64,000 nt of DNA from an uncultured Marivita sp. (GTDB taxonomy: Bacteria > Pseudomonadota > Alphaproteobacteria > Rhodobacterales > Rhodobacteraceae). The first letter of the stretch is position 1. Each line of letters begins with the position of its first letter. The translations under genes were made by a program, and so were the position numbers. The notes below the pieces were generated by a model that was not told the DNA's origin, searched no databases, and saw only the letters and a list, made by a program, of their open reading frames with translations. The stretch lies in contig NZ_CANKYW010000001.1 of NCBI RefSeq assembly GCF_947488135.1, forward strand, positions 744,001 to 808,000, given 5' to 3'. Shown here in pieces: positions 26,364 to 35,573 of the stretch.

Positions 26364-26840
26364 TTACTTGAGTTTCTGCGCGACATTGTCGGCGAAGGCA
26401 TCAATCATCGCTCGGTACACTTCGGCGCTGGCGATGGTCATGCTGGCAAGGTCCACATCGGGCGAAGCGGCCGAGATGGCCTGACCTGCGGTGACAGACA
26501 GCTCGTATTCTTCGTTGTTCAGCACTCCGGGCACGCGGATTTCAACAATGCCCGAGAGAGTGGAGTCTTCCAGCGCATAGGCGTTTTCGAAAGCCGACGC
26601 CAACGCGACCTCGTTGATATCGACAACCACTTCGGACCCGTTTTCGCCCAATTGGGACGCGACGCGTTCTGCGATGGCGGTTTCGAGGTCGGTGCCGAGC
26701 GATGTCCAGACCTGGGCCGCCTCACTGTTCTCGATGGCGGGAAGATCGACAGAGACGTCAATCTCGCTGACAGTCTGGGCGGCGAAGCCGACAGTTGCGA
26801 GTGCCGAAAAGGCGATGCCGGTAGCAAGCTGCTTGAACAT
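26364..26840 (-). CDS. secreted hypothetical protein
   Basis: A 158-residue exported protein with a clear signal peptide (MFKQLATGIAFSALATVGFA, cleavage probably after FAA). The mature part is acidic, mostly beta/alpha-mixed, with VSEIDVSVDLPAIENSEAA, LGTDLETAIAERVASQL and a C-terminal YRAMIDAFADNVAQKLK helix. There are no cysteines in the mature region and no motif I recognise. The ATG at 26840 has GGAGACC upstream. It is the last gene of a minus-strand block inserted into the dcw cluster, 81 bases after the second ParB-like gene, and probably ends at the hairpin before murD. Confidence 0.75.
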   Translation of the reverse strand: MFKQLATGIAFSALATVGFAAQTVSEIDVSVDLPAIENSEAAQVWTSLGTDLETAIAERVASQLGENGSEVVVDINEVALASAFENAYALEDSTLSGIVEIRVPGVLNNEEYELSVTAGQAISAASPDVDLASMTIASAEVYRAMIDAFADNVAQKLK

Positions 26841-26921
26841 GATGGTCTCCATGTGTTGTTGCAGCCGATAAACATCGGCCTCATGGAAACTGTTCCCGCG
26901 CCCTGTCAAAAGACCGGCAGT

Positions 26922-27584
26922 TTATTGCCGAACCGGACCTTTGCGTAGCTCGGCCATCAGCCCCTCTTGGACGGCATCGGGATGGATGACGCCCAATTGC
27001 GCGGGCACCTTCGGCAGGTCGAGGATATGTGCGATGGCAAAGCGGTGCATCCCGCCGCCGTCGCGTAGGGGCGTTCCGTCGCGCGCGATATGGACAAGGA
27101 TACCGCCATGTTCGCCGCGTGTCTGGTTGACCGACCCGTGCGGCCGCAGGCGCCGCGTGCGCTTGGCTTCGTCGTAAATCCGGTCAAGCCGCTCGTACCG
27201 CGCGATGAGTTCCTCTCGCGTGTGGCAGCCGTCGATGCGACCGTGCTCTTTGATCCTATCGAGCATCCACGCGAAAAGCTCGGTTTCCTGCCAGGGAACG
27301 CCCTCTTCGAAATGTTGCCGAATGCTGTTGAGCTTGAGGTGGCTGCCGAACGGCGTGGTCGACCGGTCCCAGTCGCCAGGGGCGACCATGCCGGAGTGAC
27401 GCCTGCGAAAGCGCGGCGCTCCGTTTTCGGGGTCGGGTTTGTACCAGTCCGTCACGTCGCGCGCGCGGATCCAGATGAGCTCGTCGCTCTGCGGCGCGTC
27501 GGGGCCGTAGCGCAGCCGATTGGCGAGATCGCGGGCCGCCTTGACCGGAACGCCCGCGCGGATCGCGTCGCGCAAAGCGATCAT
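26922..27584 (-). CDS. ParB/sulfiredoxin-fold-like protein, copy B
   Basis: A 220-residue cytoplasmic protein, clearly paralogous to the gene before it. Shared blocks: (R/K)RRHSGxVxxGDWD near residue 62, FEEGVPWQETELFAWML, a central charged helix with the CHTREELIARYERLDRIYDE block, and the C-terminal ILVHIARDGTPLRDG, then GGMHRFAIAHIL and IPAQLGVIHP-like (VPAQLGVIHPDA). The G-x-HR segment resembles the phosphate-binding GxxHR motif of ParB/Srx domains, hence the tentative fold. No DNA-binding helix-turn-helix is seen. Its start overlaps the stop of copy A by four bases. The role is unknown; similar proteins are, to my memory, found near glycosylation genes. Confidence 0.7.
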   Translation of the reverse strand: MIALRDAIRAGVPVKAARDLANRLRYGPDAPQSDELIWIRARDVTDWYKPDPENGAPRFRRRHSGMVAPGDWDRSTTPFGSHLKLNSIRQHFEEGVPWQETELFAWMLDRIKEHGRIDGCHTREELIARYERLDRIYDEAKRTRRLRPHGSVNQTRGEHGGILVHIARDGTPLRDGGGMHRFAIAHILDLPKVPAQLGVIHPDAVQEGLMAELRKGPVRQ

Positions 27585-28240
27585 GATCGCGCATCCCGGT
27601 ATTGCGCCAAGGATCCTGTCTCCAAGGCGGCGGGATGGACGACGCCTAGCTGTGCAGGGATGCGGGTCAGCCCTAGCGCGCGGGCGATGCCGAGGCGATG
27701 GTTGCCGATCGCTCCGAAGATCGGATCGCCGTTGCGGTCGATATGGACGAACACCCCTTCCGGCAGGCGCGGCGTGCCGAATTTACGGATGGAGTGGTCC
27801 TGAAAGCCGTGGTCGCGGATGTTGTCGTAAAGCTGATCGATGGCTGCATAGCGCGCTTCGACGTCTTCCAGCGTCCGACAACTGTCGAACGTCCCGCGCT
27901 CTGCAATCATGTCCTGCATCCGTGCAAAGACGCCGGTATCCTCCCACGGAACGCCATCGCGGAAATGAGCGAGGCAGGCGGCGATCTTCCACGACTGATC
28001 TGTGGGTTCGGTCTTCTGATCCCAATCGCCATCGAGCACCAATCCGGAGTGGCGGCGCTTGAAATCGGGGGTCACGTCCGGATTGCGAATGTAGGTGCGA
28101 TTCAATTCCTGTGGGTCGACCCAGATACGTTCCTTTGCCCGCGGAGCATCGATCCCGCGGGCAAACCGGTTCACCGTGTCACGCAGTGGCCCGCGCAACA
28201 GAGCGTGCGATTTTTTGGGGGACTGGGTGGCTGGTGGCAT
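27581..28240 (-). CDS. ParB/sulfiredoxin-fold-like protein, copy A
   Basis: A 219-residue paralogue of copy B. Conserved blocks in the same order: ERIWVDPQELNRTYI, FKRRHSGLVLDGDWD, FRDGVPWEDTGVFARMQDMI, RTLEDVEARYAAIDQLYDNI, GVFVHIDRNGDPIFGAIG, NHRLGIARAL, IPAQLGVVHP. The last three form the ParB/Srx-like GxHR core (GNHR here). I chose the ATG at 28240; a TTG two codons upstream is possible. It begins 30 bases after the BaiN-type flavoprotein gene, on the same strand, and is coupled to copy B by an ATGA overlap. The function is unknown. Confidence 0.7.
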   Translation of the reverse strand: MPPATQSPKKSHALLRGPLRDTVNRFARGIDAPRAKERIWVDPQELNRTYIRNPDVTPDFKRRHSGLVLDGDWDQKTEPTDQSWKIAACLAHFRDGVPWEDTGVFARMQDMIAERGTFDSCRTLEDVEARYAAIDQLYDNIRDHGFQDHSIRKFGTPRLPEGVFVHIDRNGDPIFGAIGNHRLGIARALGLTRIPAQLGVVHPAALETGSLAQYRDARS

Positions 28241-28270
28241 GGTCAAAGCATGTAACAGTTTTTCGAAACT

Positions 28271-29461
28271 TCAAGACCGTTCGCGGATGGCACGGCCCGC
28301 GGCGACACCGGAGCTCCACGCCCATTGAAAGTTGTAGCCCCCCAGCCAGCCGGTCACGTCCACCGCTTCCCCGATCATGTAGAGGCCAGGCACGTCGCGT
28401 GACATCATGGTTTTGCTGTCGATCCGGTCGGTCGAGATGCCGCCAAGCGTCACTTCGGCGGTGCGATAGCCCTCGCTACCCGTGGGCGTCAACGTCCAGT
28501 GGCGCAGGTGATGCGTGATCTCGTCGATGCGTTTGTCCGACAGATCGCCGACATTGCCGGTCAGGCGCAGGTCAGCCGAAAGATGATCCACAAGACGTTC
28601 CGGCAGGATTTCTGCCAATGCCGTGGTCACGTTGCGCTTGCCCTGGGTCTGCCGCGCGGTTTTGAGCGTGCCGGGCAGATCATGGTCGGGCAGCAGGTTC
28701 ACATGGATCGCGTCGCCCTCCGTCCAGTAGCTCGAGATCTGGAGGACCGCCGGGCCGCTTAACCCGCGATGGGTGAAGAGCAGCGCCTCTTCGAAAGCGG
28801 TGCCGTTGGCCTCGGCCACCACCGGGGTGGCGACACCGGAAAGGGGCGCGAAGCGTTGGTCCGAGAAGGTCAGTGGCACGAGGGCAGGGCGGGTGTCTGT
28901 GACCGTATGCCCGAACCGCCGGGCGATGTCGTAGGCAAGCCCGGTAGCCCCCATCTTGGGGATCGATTTGCCCCCGGTCGCCAGCACCAGATTGCGGGCG
29001 GTGACGGTCTGACGCTTGCCTTCGCGCTCGAGCTGCGCGGTGAAGAGCGTTCCGTCATGGGTCAGGTCGGCCAGTGACGTTTGCAGCCAAAGCTGCGCCC
29101 CCGCTGTCGATAGCTCTGCCCGGAGCATCTCGACGATCTGGGTCGCCTTGTCATCGCAGAAGAGCTGCCCCAGCGTTTTTTCGTGCCACGCGATCTTGTG
29201 ACGATCCACGAGGTCTAGAAAATCCCACTGTGTATACCGGCTAAGCGCGGATTTGTGGAAATGCGGGTTCTGTCCGAGGAACCGCGCCGGATCGGTGTGC
29301 AGATTGGTGAAGTTACAGCGACCGCCACCCGAGATGCGAATTTTTTCGCCCGGGGCCTTGGCATGGTCGATCACAAGCGTCGAAGGCCCGGCCTGTGCCG
29401 CGCACATCATGCCGGCCGCGCCGGCGCCAAGGATCAGTGTCTCGACCTGCATGGCGGGCAT
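28271..29461 (-). CDS. NAD(P)/FAD-dependent oxidoreductase (BaiN/HI0933-like)
   Basis: A 396-residue flavoprotein of the HI0933/BaiN family, whose best-known relatives reduce steroid double bonds while most are of unknown substrate. Seen: FAD-binding ILGAGAAGMMCA at the N-terminus, the family signature GEKIRISGGGRCNFTN, LVLATGGKSIPKMGATGLAY, and a C-terminal VDVTGWLGGYNFQWAWSSG, which closes the FAD domain. It may start at either of two in-frame ATGs three codons apart (29461 or 29452). It is the first gene of the minus-strand block that separates murD from ftsW. Confidence 0.9.
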   Translation of the reverse strand: MPAMQVETLILGAGAAGMMCAAQAGPSTLVIDHAKAPGEKIRISGGGRCNFTNLHTDPARFLGQNPHFHKSALSRYTQWDFLDLVDRHKIAWHEKTLGQLFCDDKATQIVEMLRAELSTAGAQLWLQTSLADLTHDGTLFTAQLEREGKRQTVTARNLVLATGGKSIPKMGATGLAYDIARRFGHTVTDTRPALVPLTFSDQRFAPLSGVATPVVAEANGTAFEEALLFTHRGLSGPAVLQISSYWTEGDAIHVNLLPDHDLPGTLKTARQTQGKRNVTTALAEILPERLVDHLSADLRLTGNVGDLSDKRIDEITHHLRHWTLTPTGSEGYRTAEVTLGGISTDRIDSKTMMSRDVPGLYMIGEAVDVTGWLGGYNFQWAWSSGVAAGRAIRERS

Positions 29462-29595
29462 CCATCACTAAACGGCGCGACACGCAAGAGCGCGAGGACG
29501 AATCATTCCTCTGGATCGGGCGAATCATATGGGTTAGAGTGCCGTCAGAGACCCGGGCAAACACGGGCGATTGAGGCAGTAATAGCGGTGAAACC

Positions 29596-30762
29596 ATGAC
29601 AGAAATGGTCTATGGCGCGGCACCCACGCGCGCAGGCGAACCTGTGTTGCCGAAATGGTGGCGCACGGTCGACAGATGGTCATTGTCCTGCATCCTGATC
29701 CTTTTTGGCATCGGTATCCTGTTGGGGCTGGCAGCCTCGCCGCCCTTGGCCGAACGCAACGGGTTTGCGCCCTTCCACTACGTGCAAAGGCAGGCGGTGT
29801 TCGGAGGGCTGGCGCTTTGCGTGATGATCTTCGTCTCCATGCTTGGCCCGATTGTCGTGCGGCGATTGGCGGTTCTGGGGTTCATCGCTGCCTTTGTCGC
29901 GCTGAGCATGCTGCCCTTTTTCGGCACGGATTTCGGCAAGGGCGCGGTGCGGTGGTATTCGCTGGGCTTCGCCTCGATCCAGCCGTCCGAATTTCTCAAA
30001 CCGACCTTCGTGATCGTTGCCGCGTGGCTTCTTGCCGCCAGTCAGGAGCTCGGCGGCCCGCCGGGCAAGTCACTGTCGTTCGCCTTGACCATCAGCATCG
30101 TTCTGATGCTCGCCCTACAGCCTGATTTCGGCCAGGCGTGCCTCGTGCTGTTCGGTTGGGGCGTGATGTATTTCGTGGCCGGAGCGCCGATGCTCCTGCT
30201 CATGATCATGGCGGGGTTGGTCGTCTTGGCAGGCACGGTCGCCTACCAGAATTCCGAACACTTTGCGCGCCGCATCGACGGCTTTCTCAGCCCCGAAGTC
30301 GATCCGACCACGCAGTTGGGCTACGCGACCAACGCCATCCGCGAGGGGGGCTTTCTGGGTGTCGGCGTCGGTGAAGGCCAGGTGAAATGGTCGCTCCCGG
30401 ATGCGCATACCGATTTCATCATCGCCGTCGCCGCCGAGGAATACGGGCTCGTTCTCGTCCTCATCATCATCGCGCTCTACACGACCATCGTCGTGCGCTC
30501 GCTCATGCGGCTGATCCGCGAACGCGATCCGTTCATCCGACTGGCCGGAACCGGATTGGCCTGCATGTTCGGCGTTCAGGCGATGATCAACATGGGCGTG
30601 GCGGTGCGTCTGCTGCCCGCCAAGGGCATGACGCTGCCCTTCGTGAGCTACGGCGGATCGTCCCTGATTGCAGGCGGGATCGCTGTGGGCATGCTGCTGG
30701 CCTTCACCCGCAGCCGTCCGCAGGGCGAAATCGGCGATATCTTGCGAGGCCGGTTGCGCTAG
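29596..30762 (+). CDS. ftsW: peptidoglycan glycosyltransferase FtsW (SEDS)
   Basis: Septal SEDS glycosyltransferase that polymerises lipid II with its partner PBP. The 388-aa polytopic membrane protein begins with a cytoplasmic tail (to residue ~30), and about ten hydrophobic segments follow. Seen: PSEFLKPTFVIVAAWLLA, LQPDFGQACLVLFGWGVMY, YQNSEHFARRIDGFL, DAHTDFIIAVAAEEYGLVL and the terminal PAKGMTLPFVSYGGSSLIA, all FtsW hallmarks. The ATG follows a run ending GCGGTGAAACC. It starts 134 bases after the divergent BaiN-type gene and heads the ftsW-murG-murC unit. Confidence 0.96.
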   Translation: MTEMVYGAAPTRAGEPVLPKWWRTVDRWSLSCILILFGIGILLGLAASPPLAERNGFAPFHYVQRQAVFGGLALCVMIFVSMLGPIVVRRLAVLGFIAAFVALSMLPFFGTDFGKGAVRWYSLGFASIQPSEFLKPTFVIVAAWLLAASQELGGPPGKSLSFALTISIVLMLALQPDFGQACLVLFGWGVMYFVAGAPMLLLMIMAGLVVLAGTVAYQNSEHFARRIDGFLSPEVDPTTQLGYATNAIREGGFLGVGVGEGQVKWSLPDAHTDFIIAVAAEEYGLVLVLIIIALYTTIVVRSLMRLIRERDPFIRLAGTGLACMFGVQAMINMGVAVRLLPAKGMTLPFVSYGGSSLIAGGIAVGMLLAFTRSRPQGEIGDILRGRLR

Positions 30763-30850
30763 GGCCATCATCTGGGGCATTCGCATCCCGGTTTGTTGAC
30801 AAACGGGGTCGGGACAGGTCTCTGTCCTGCAATCGTTGGGTGGGGCGACA

Positions 30851-31969
30851 ATGCGGAAACCATACTTGATCATCGCAGCGGGTGGGACCGGCGGACATAT
30901 GTTCCCCGCGCAGGCCCTGGCCGAGGTGATGTTGCGCCGTGGCTGGCGGGTCAAGCTGTCCACGGATGCACGCGGCGCCCGCTACACCGGCGGCTTTCCC
31001 CATTCGACCGAGATCGAGCAGGTGGCCAGCGCGACCTTCGCGCGCGGCGGGGTGCTGACGAAGGCACTGGTGCCGTTCCGGGTGCTTGGCGGCGTGATCT
31101 CGATGTCCATGAGGATGATGCGCGACAGACCGGACGTGGTGGTCGGCTTCGGCGGCTACCCCTCGATCCCTGCGCTGGGTGCGGCATGGCTGCTCAAGCG
31201 GCCCCGGATGATCCATGAACAGAACGGCGTGCTTGGCCGGGTTAACGCGATCTTTGCCAAGCGGGTGGATCAGGTGGCCTGCGGCACTTGGCCGACGGAC
31301 TTGCCCGAAGGTGTGAACGCGGTGCATGTCGGCAATCCCGTACGGTTGGCCATCAAGGAGCGCGCCGGGGCGGCCTATATCTCGCCGGGCGATTACCCGA
31401 TGTCGATCCTCGTGATCGGCGGCAGCCAGGGCGCACGCATCCTGTCGGACGTCGTGCCTCCGGCCATCGCGTCCTTACCGCTCGAGACCCTTCAGCATCT
31501 GCGCGTCAGCCATCAGGCCCGCGACGAAGACGGCGAACGGGTCGCGGCCTATTACGCGGAACATGGCGTCACGGCCGATGTGCAGCCCTTCTTCAACGAC
31601 GTGTCGACCCGCATGAGCGAAGCGCAGCTTGTCATCTCGCGCTCTGGCGCGTCGAGTGTAGCGGATATTTCCGTCATCGGGCGGCCGTCGATCCTGATCC
31701 CATACGCCGCTGCCACGGGCGATCATCAGAGCGCCAACGCGCGTGGACTGGTCGAGGCGGGGGCGGCGATCCGCATTCCCGAAAGCAAGCTGAACGTTGA
31801 CAGCCTCGCCGAGCAAATCCTGGCGGTTTTGCAAAATCCCGATGCGGCTTTGCAAATGTCGCTGGCGGCTCTGCGGCAGGCCAAACCCGAAGCTGCACAA
31901 GACCTTGCCGCGCTCGTGGAGACGCTGGCCGGACACATATCTCAAGACCCGGAAGGACCGACCGAATGA
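30851..31969 (+). CDS. murG: UDP-GlcNAc--MurNAc-pentapeptide lipid II synthase MurG
   Basis: Adds GlcNAc to lipid I, giving lipid II, on the cytoplasmic face of the inner membrane. The 372-aa GT28 enzyme begins with the G-loop [17 protein letters not shown], and has [47 protein letters not shown] and the donor-binding [20 protein letters not shown] chose the ATG at 30851 (preceded by GGTGGGG); a TTG fifteen bases upstream adds no conserved residue. Its stop overlaps the murC start (ATGA). Confidence 0.96.
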   Translation: MRKPYLIIAAGGTGGHMFPAQALAEVMLRRGWRVKLSTDARGARYTGGFPHSTEIEQVASATFARGGVLTKALVPFRVLGGVISMSMRMMRDRPDVVVGFGGYPSIPALGAAWLLKRPRMIHEQNGVLGRVNAIFAKRVDQVACGTWPTDLPEGVNAVHVGNPVRLAIKERAGAAYISPGDYPMSILVIGGSQGARILSDVVPPAIASLPLETLQHLRVSHQARDEDGERVAAYYAEHGVTADVQPFFNDVSTRMSEAQLVISRSGASSVADISVIGRPSILIPYAAATGDHQSANARGLVEAGAAIRIPESKLNVDSLAEQILAVLQNPDAALQMSLAALRQAKPEAAQDLAALVETLAGHISQDPEGPTE

Positions 31970-33363
31970 ACGCCGCCACCAAACTCCCTGTCGATATCGG
32001 GGCCATTCATTTCGTGGGCATCGGTGGCATTGGCATGTCCGGCATTGCGGAGGTGCTGGTGAACCTTGGCTATACGGTGCAGGGGTCGGACCTGAAGGCG
32101 TCGAAGATCACGAACCGCCTCGCCGATCTGGGCGCGCGCATTTTCGAAGGTCAGCGGGCGGAAAACCTCGACGGGGCAGAAGTTGTCGTTGTCTCGACCG
32201 CGATCAAGCCGGGCAATCCCGAACTGGACGAAGCCCGAAAGCGTGGCCTGCCAGTGGTGCGGCGTGCGGATATGCTGGCCGAGCTGATGCGGCTCAAGTC
32301 AAACATCGCGATTGCCGGGACGCATGGCAAGACGACCACCACGACCATGATGGCCGAATTGATGGTGGCGGGCGGGTTCGACCCGACTGTCATCAACGGC
32401 GGCATCATCCACGCCTATGGCTCGAATGCCCGGATGGGGCAGGGCGAATGGATGGTGGTGGAGGCGGATGAGTCTGACGGATCGTTCAACCGGCTTCCCG
32501 CAACCATCGGCGTCGTCACCAATATCGACCCGGAGCATATGGAGCACTGGGGCGATTTCGACCGGCTGCGGCAGGGGTTTCAGGATTTCGTCTCGAATAT
32601 TCCCTTCTACGGGCTGGCGGTGTGCTGCACCGACCATGAAGAGGTGCAGCGCCTCGTGGGCAAAGTCACCGACCGCCGTGTGGTGACCTATGGTTTTAAT
32701 GCGCAAGCCGATGTGCGGGCGGTGAACCTGCGTTACGAAAAGGGCGTGGCGCATTTCGACATCGCCTTGCAGGCCGAAGGTGATGTGATCGAGGGCTGCA
32801 CCTTGCCGATGCCCGGCGATCACAACGTGTCCAACGCGCTCTCCGCCGTCGCTGTGGCACGGCATCTGGGCATGAAGAAATCCGAGATCCGCGAAGCTCT
32901 TGCGGCCTTCGGTGGTGTGAATCGCCGTTTCACCAAGGTGGGCGAATGGAACGGGGTGACGATCATCGACGATTACGGCCACCATCCCGTTGAGATCGCG
33001 GCGGTGCTCAAAGCCGCACGTCAGGCCTCGGACGGTCGGGTGATCGCGGTGCACCAGCCGCATCGCTATACGCGCCTGGCCAGCCTCTTCGACGATTTCT
33101 GCGCCTGTTTCAACGAAGCGGATGTGGTCGCCATCGCCGAGGTCTTCTCGGCCGGCGAGGACCCGATTGAAGGCGCATCGCGCGATGATCTGGTCGCGGG
33201 CCTGATCCGCCACGGACATCGCCACGCGCGGGCTATTCTGAACGAGGACGATCTGGAACGGCTGGTCCGCGAACAGGCGCGTCCGGGGGACATCGTGGTC
33301 TGCCTCGGTGCCGGGACGATCAGCGCTTGGGCCAACGGGTTGCCGGAGCGGTTGGCGCAGTAG
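31966..33363 (+). CDS. murC: UDP-N-acetylmuramate--L-alanine ligase
   Basis: Adds L-Ala to UDP-MurNAc. The 465-aa Mur ligase has the N-terminal [17 protein letters not shown], the P-loop [28 protein letters not shown] with the catalytic acidic residues, [15 protein letters not shown], and [17 protein letters not shown] before the C-terminal ADP-Mur domain ([22 protein letters not shown]-type [12 protein letters not shown]). It overlaps murG by four bases. A three-way-junction repeat follows it, and a cupin/amine oxidase pair separates it from the DUF2484-murB genes. Confidence 0.97.
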   Translation: MNAATKLPVDIGAIHFVGIGGIGMSGIAEVLVNLGYTVQGSDLKASKITNRLADLGARIFEGQRAENLDGAEVVVVSTAIKPGNPELDEARKRGLPVVRRADMLAELMRLKSNIAIAGTHGKTTTTTMMAELMVAGGFDPTVINGGIIHAYGSNARMGQGEWMVVEADESDGSFNRLPATIGVVTNIDPEHMEHWGDFDRLRQGFQDFVSNIPFYGLAVCCTDHEEVQRLVGKVTDRRVVTYGFNAQADVRAVNLRYEKGVAHFDIALQAEGDVIEGCTLPMPGDHNVSNALSAVAVARHLGMKKSEIREALAAFGGVNRRFTKVGEWNGVTIIDDYGHHPVEIAAVLKAARQASDGRVIAVHQPHRYTRLASLFDDFCACFNEADVVAIAEVFSAGEDPIEGASRDDLVAGLIRHGHRHARAILNEDDLERLVREQARPGDIVVCLGAGTISAWANGLPERLAQ

Positions 33364-33369
33364 CGCAAC

Positions 33370-33426
33370 GCCGGGACGAGGATGCGGTGACGCATCCTCG
33401 GTTTTCGGTTGACCGAGAACCCCGGC
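33370..33426. repeat. two hairpins enclosed by an outer stem after murC
   Basis: Hairpin one: CGAGGATGCG/CGCATCCTCG around GTGA (33377-33400). Hairpin two: GGTTTTCGG/CCGAGAACC around TTGA (33400-33421), one G-U pair. An outer GCCGGG/CCCGGC (33370-33375 and 33421-33426) can close both, giving a possible three-way junction. It starts 7 bases after the murC stop and probably ends the ftsW-murG-murC transcript. Confidence 0.75.
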
Positions 33427-33502
33427 ACGCAGCTTCTTGGGGTTCCTTTGCGGTGAAAGGGGGCTATCTCTGCGCCGAAACCGGTGACGAAGGAGCAGGA
33501 CA

Positions 33503-34171
33503 GTGGAGCTGAACGCGGATTTTTCCAAACGGGTGCTGGTGCATTCCGCGCAAGAGCGGTGGGTGGCGTCGCCGATGGCCGGTGTGGATCGCCGCATGCT
33601 TGACCGCATCGGGGACGAGGTTGCCCGTGCGACCTCCATCGTACGCTATGCGCCCGGCAGTCATTTCTCTGCCCATACCCACACAGGCGGGGAAGAGTTC
33701 ATCGTGCTGGACGGTGTTTTTCAGGACGAACACGGCGATTACCCGGCGGGGACGTATGTGCGCAATCCGCCGACCTCGTCGCACACGCCGGGGGCCGAGG
33801 CGGGCTGCACGATCTTTGTGAAGCTTTGGCAGTTCGATCTGGATGATCGCACGCAATTCCGCAAGGACATGGCGGCAGAGCTTGGGCCCGCGCGACACGG
33901 CGTGGCGCGCGCCGAATTGCACCGCGATCCGCGCGAGGTCGTGTCATACCTCGTGGTAGAGCCGGACACGGCGATGGAAGAGACCGCACCCGGAGGCATC
34001 GAGATCCTGGTGATCGACGGCAGCCTCAGTGAAGGCGGGGATATCTTGCACACCGGATCCTGGCTCAGGTTGCCGGATGGTATGCCCTTGCACGCCAAGG
34101 CTGGTCCGGACGGCGCGAAAGTCTGGATGAAGACCGGGCATCTGGGCTTCGCCGCCGCGCCTACCGTTTGA
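33503..34171 (+). CDS. cupin-domain protein (ChrR-type cupin)
   Basis: A 222-residue bicupin related to the C-terminal ChrR cupin. The first cupin has the metal-binding H-x-H...E...H set in [17 protein letters not shown] and [18 protein letters not shown]. The second half ([33 protein letters not shown]) is a degenerate repeat with few metal ligands. There is no sigma-binding N-terminal domain, so it is not a full anti-sigma factor. The start is GTG with AGGAGCAGGACA in front. Its stop lies 5 bases before the amine oxidase gene, implying a functional pair. Confidence 0.85.
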   Translation: MELNADFSKRVLVHSAQERWVASPMAGVDRRMLDRIGDEVARATSIVRYAPGSHFSAHTHTGGEEFIVLDGVFQDEHGDYPAGTYVRNPPTSSHTPGAEAGCTIFVKLWQFDLDDRTQFRKDMAAELGPARHGVARAELHRDPREVVSYLVVEPDTAMEETAPGGIEILVIDGSLSEGGDILHTGSWLRLPDGMPLHAKAGPDGAKVWMKTGHLGFAAAPTV

Positions 34172-34176
34172 TCCGC

Positions 34177-35223
34177 ATGACCGCCGCTGTTGCAATTGTC
34201 GGTGGAGGACTGACCGGCCTCGCTCTGGCGCGGTATTTGCATGACGCGGGCGTGCCGTTCCGACTGTTTGAGGCGCGGTCCCGGTTGGGCGGGCGGATCA
34301 AGACAGAACATCTGGGCGCGGACGGGTTCGATCTTGGCCCTTCGTGGTTCTGGCCCGGGCAGCCGCGCATGGCGGCATTGATCCGGGACCTGGGTCTGGA
34401 GGTGTTCGAACAATACGCCGCCGGCGCCTTGTTGTACGAGACCGAGCAAGGCGAAGTGATCCGCGACCGGGGGTTTTCGTCGATGCAAGGCTCCTTGAGG
34501 GTGCGGGGCGGCATGGGGGCCATCGCCTCCGGGCTTGGGGACGGGCTGCCGGACATGAGCGTCGAGACCGCACGAACGCTGGTGTCGGTATCGGACGACG
34601 GAACGCTGGGTTTTGCGGATGGGCGCACGGTTGCGGCGGACAAGATCGTGCTTGCTATGCCACCCCGGATTGTCAGGCAAGTGACCTTTGCGCCCGCGCT
34701 TACCCCAGAGGTGGACACGGCGCTCGCCGCGATACCTACGTGGATGGCGGGACACGCGAAGTTCGTGGCCGTGTACGACCAGCCCTTTTGGCGTGCTGAT
34801 GGTCTGTCCGGTGACGCGATGAGCCGACGGGGACCGATGGTCGAAATTCATGACGCCAGCACCGACACCAAAGGCGCTTTGTTCGGGTTTCTTGGTGTGC
34901 CAGCGGCCTTACGCCGAGGTCAAAGCGCGGCGGTAATGCAGGCGTGCGTGTCGCAATTGGAGTTGTTGTTCGGCCCGAAAGCCGGGTCCCCTGTGGAGGT
35001 GTTCTACACCGACTGGGCCGAGGATCCGTACACAGCGGCGGCGCTGGATCAGGACCCGCTGACGCATCACCCGGCTTACGGACTGCCCGCGGCGTTGAAA
35101 GCCCCGATGGGAGCGCGCGTTTACGTGGCCTCGACCGAATTGGCCCTGGAGATGGGCGGATTTCTCGAGGGCGCGCTCGCCGCTGCCGAGGATGCCGCCC
35201 ATTGGGTTCTCGCCACGTCCTAG
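34177..35223 (+). CDS. FAD-dependent amine oxidase-like protein
   Basis: A 348-residue flavin-containing monoamine-oxidase-superfamily protein, shorter than the usual 420-450 aa because the middle region is reduced. Seen: AVAIVGGGLTGLALARYL with the dinucleotide loop, EARSRLGGRIKTEHLG (the RxGGR motif), VLAMPPRIVRQVTFAP, and the C-terminal VYVASTELALEMGGFLEGAL, replacing the common GAG/GxxTAxxxxGYxEGA motif. The ATG at 34177 is preferred over a TTG three codons upstream. It follows the cupin gene closely. The substrate is unknown. Confidence 0.82.
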   Translation: MTAAVAIVGGGLTGLALARYLHDAGVPFRLFEARSRLGGRIKTEHLGADGFDLGPSWFWPGQPRMAALIRDLGLEVFEQYAAGALLYETEQGEVIRDRGFSSMQGSLRVRGGMGAIASGLGDGLPDMSVETARTLVSVSDDGTLGFADGRTVAADKIVLAMPPRIVRQVTFAPALTPEVDTALAAIPTWMAGHAKFVAVYDQPFWRADGLSGDAMSRRGPMVEIHDASTDTKGALFGFLGVPAALRRGQSAAVMQACVSQLELLFGPKAGSPVEVFYTDWAEDPYTAAALDQDPLTHHPAYGLPAALKAPMGARVYVASTELALEMGGFLEGALAAAEDAAHWVLATS

Positions 35224-35324
35224 CCAACATTTCACGGGATCGTCCCCGCACGGTCCAGATTTCGCCCCGAAGTTGCGGTTAACAGACCGCCAAGTTTGAA
35301 TTTCGGGTAGCGGGGCGCCGATTG

Positions 35325-35573
35325 ATGCTTCTTTGGCTCTGTATCTTTTGGGTCTTTGCTTCGGCTCTCGTGGCCATGCTGCCGATGCGCTGGCAATACG
35401 TTCCGGGCGTCGCGTTGCTTCTGGCCGCGCCAGTGCTGATCTTTCTGATCTCGCGGGCTTTGGGCGCATGGGTGGCGATTGCGGCTCTCGCCGCGTTCGT
35501 GTCGATGTATCGAAACCCGTTGCGCTATTTCTGGAAGCGCCTGACCGGGCAAAAGGTGGAGATCCCCCGATGA
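35325..35573 (+). CDS. DUF2484 small membrane protein, copy 1
   Basis: An 82-residue inner-membrane protein of the DUF2484 family, which is confined, as far as I know, to Rhodobacteraceae and close relatives and found in the dcw cluster near murB. It has three hydrophobic segments: LLWLCIFWVFASALVAML, WQYVPGVALLLAAPVLIFLI, and LGAWVAIAALAAFVSMY, followed by the conserved NPLRYFWKRLTG end. The start ATG follows GCGGGGCGCCGATTG; a TTG precedes it. Its stop overlaps copy 2 by four bases (ATGA). The role is unknown; the position suggests envelope or division work. Confidence 0.85.
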   Translation: MLLWLCIFWVFASALVAMLPMRWQYVPGVALLLAAPVLIFLISRALGAWVAIAALAAFVSMYRNPLRYFWKRLTGQKVEIPR

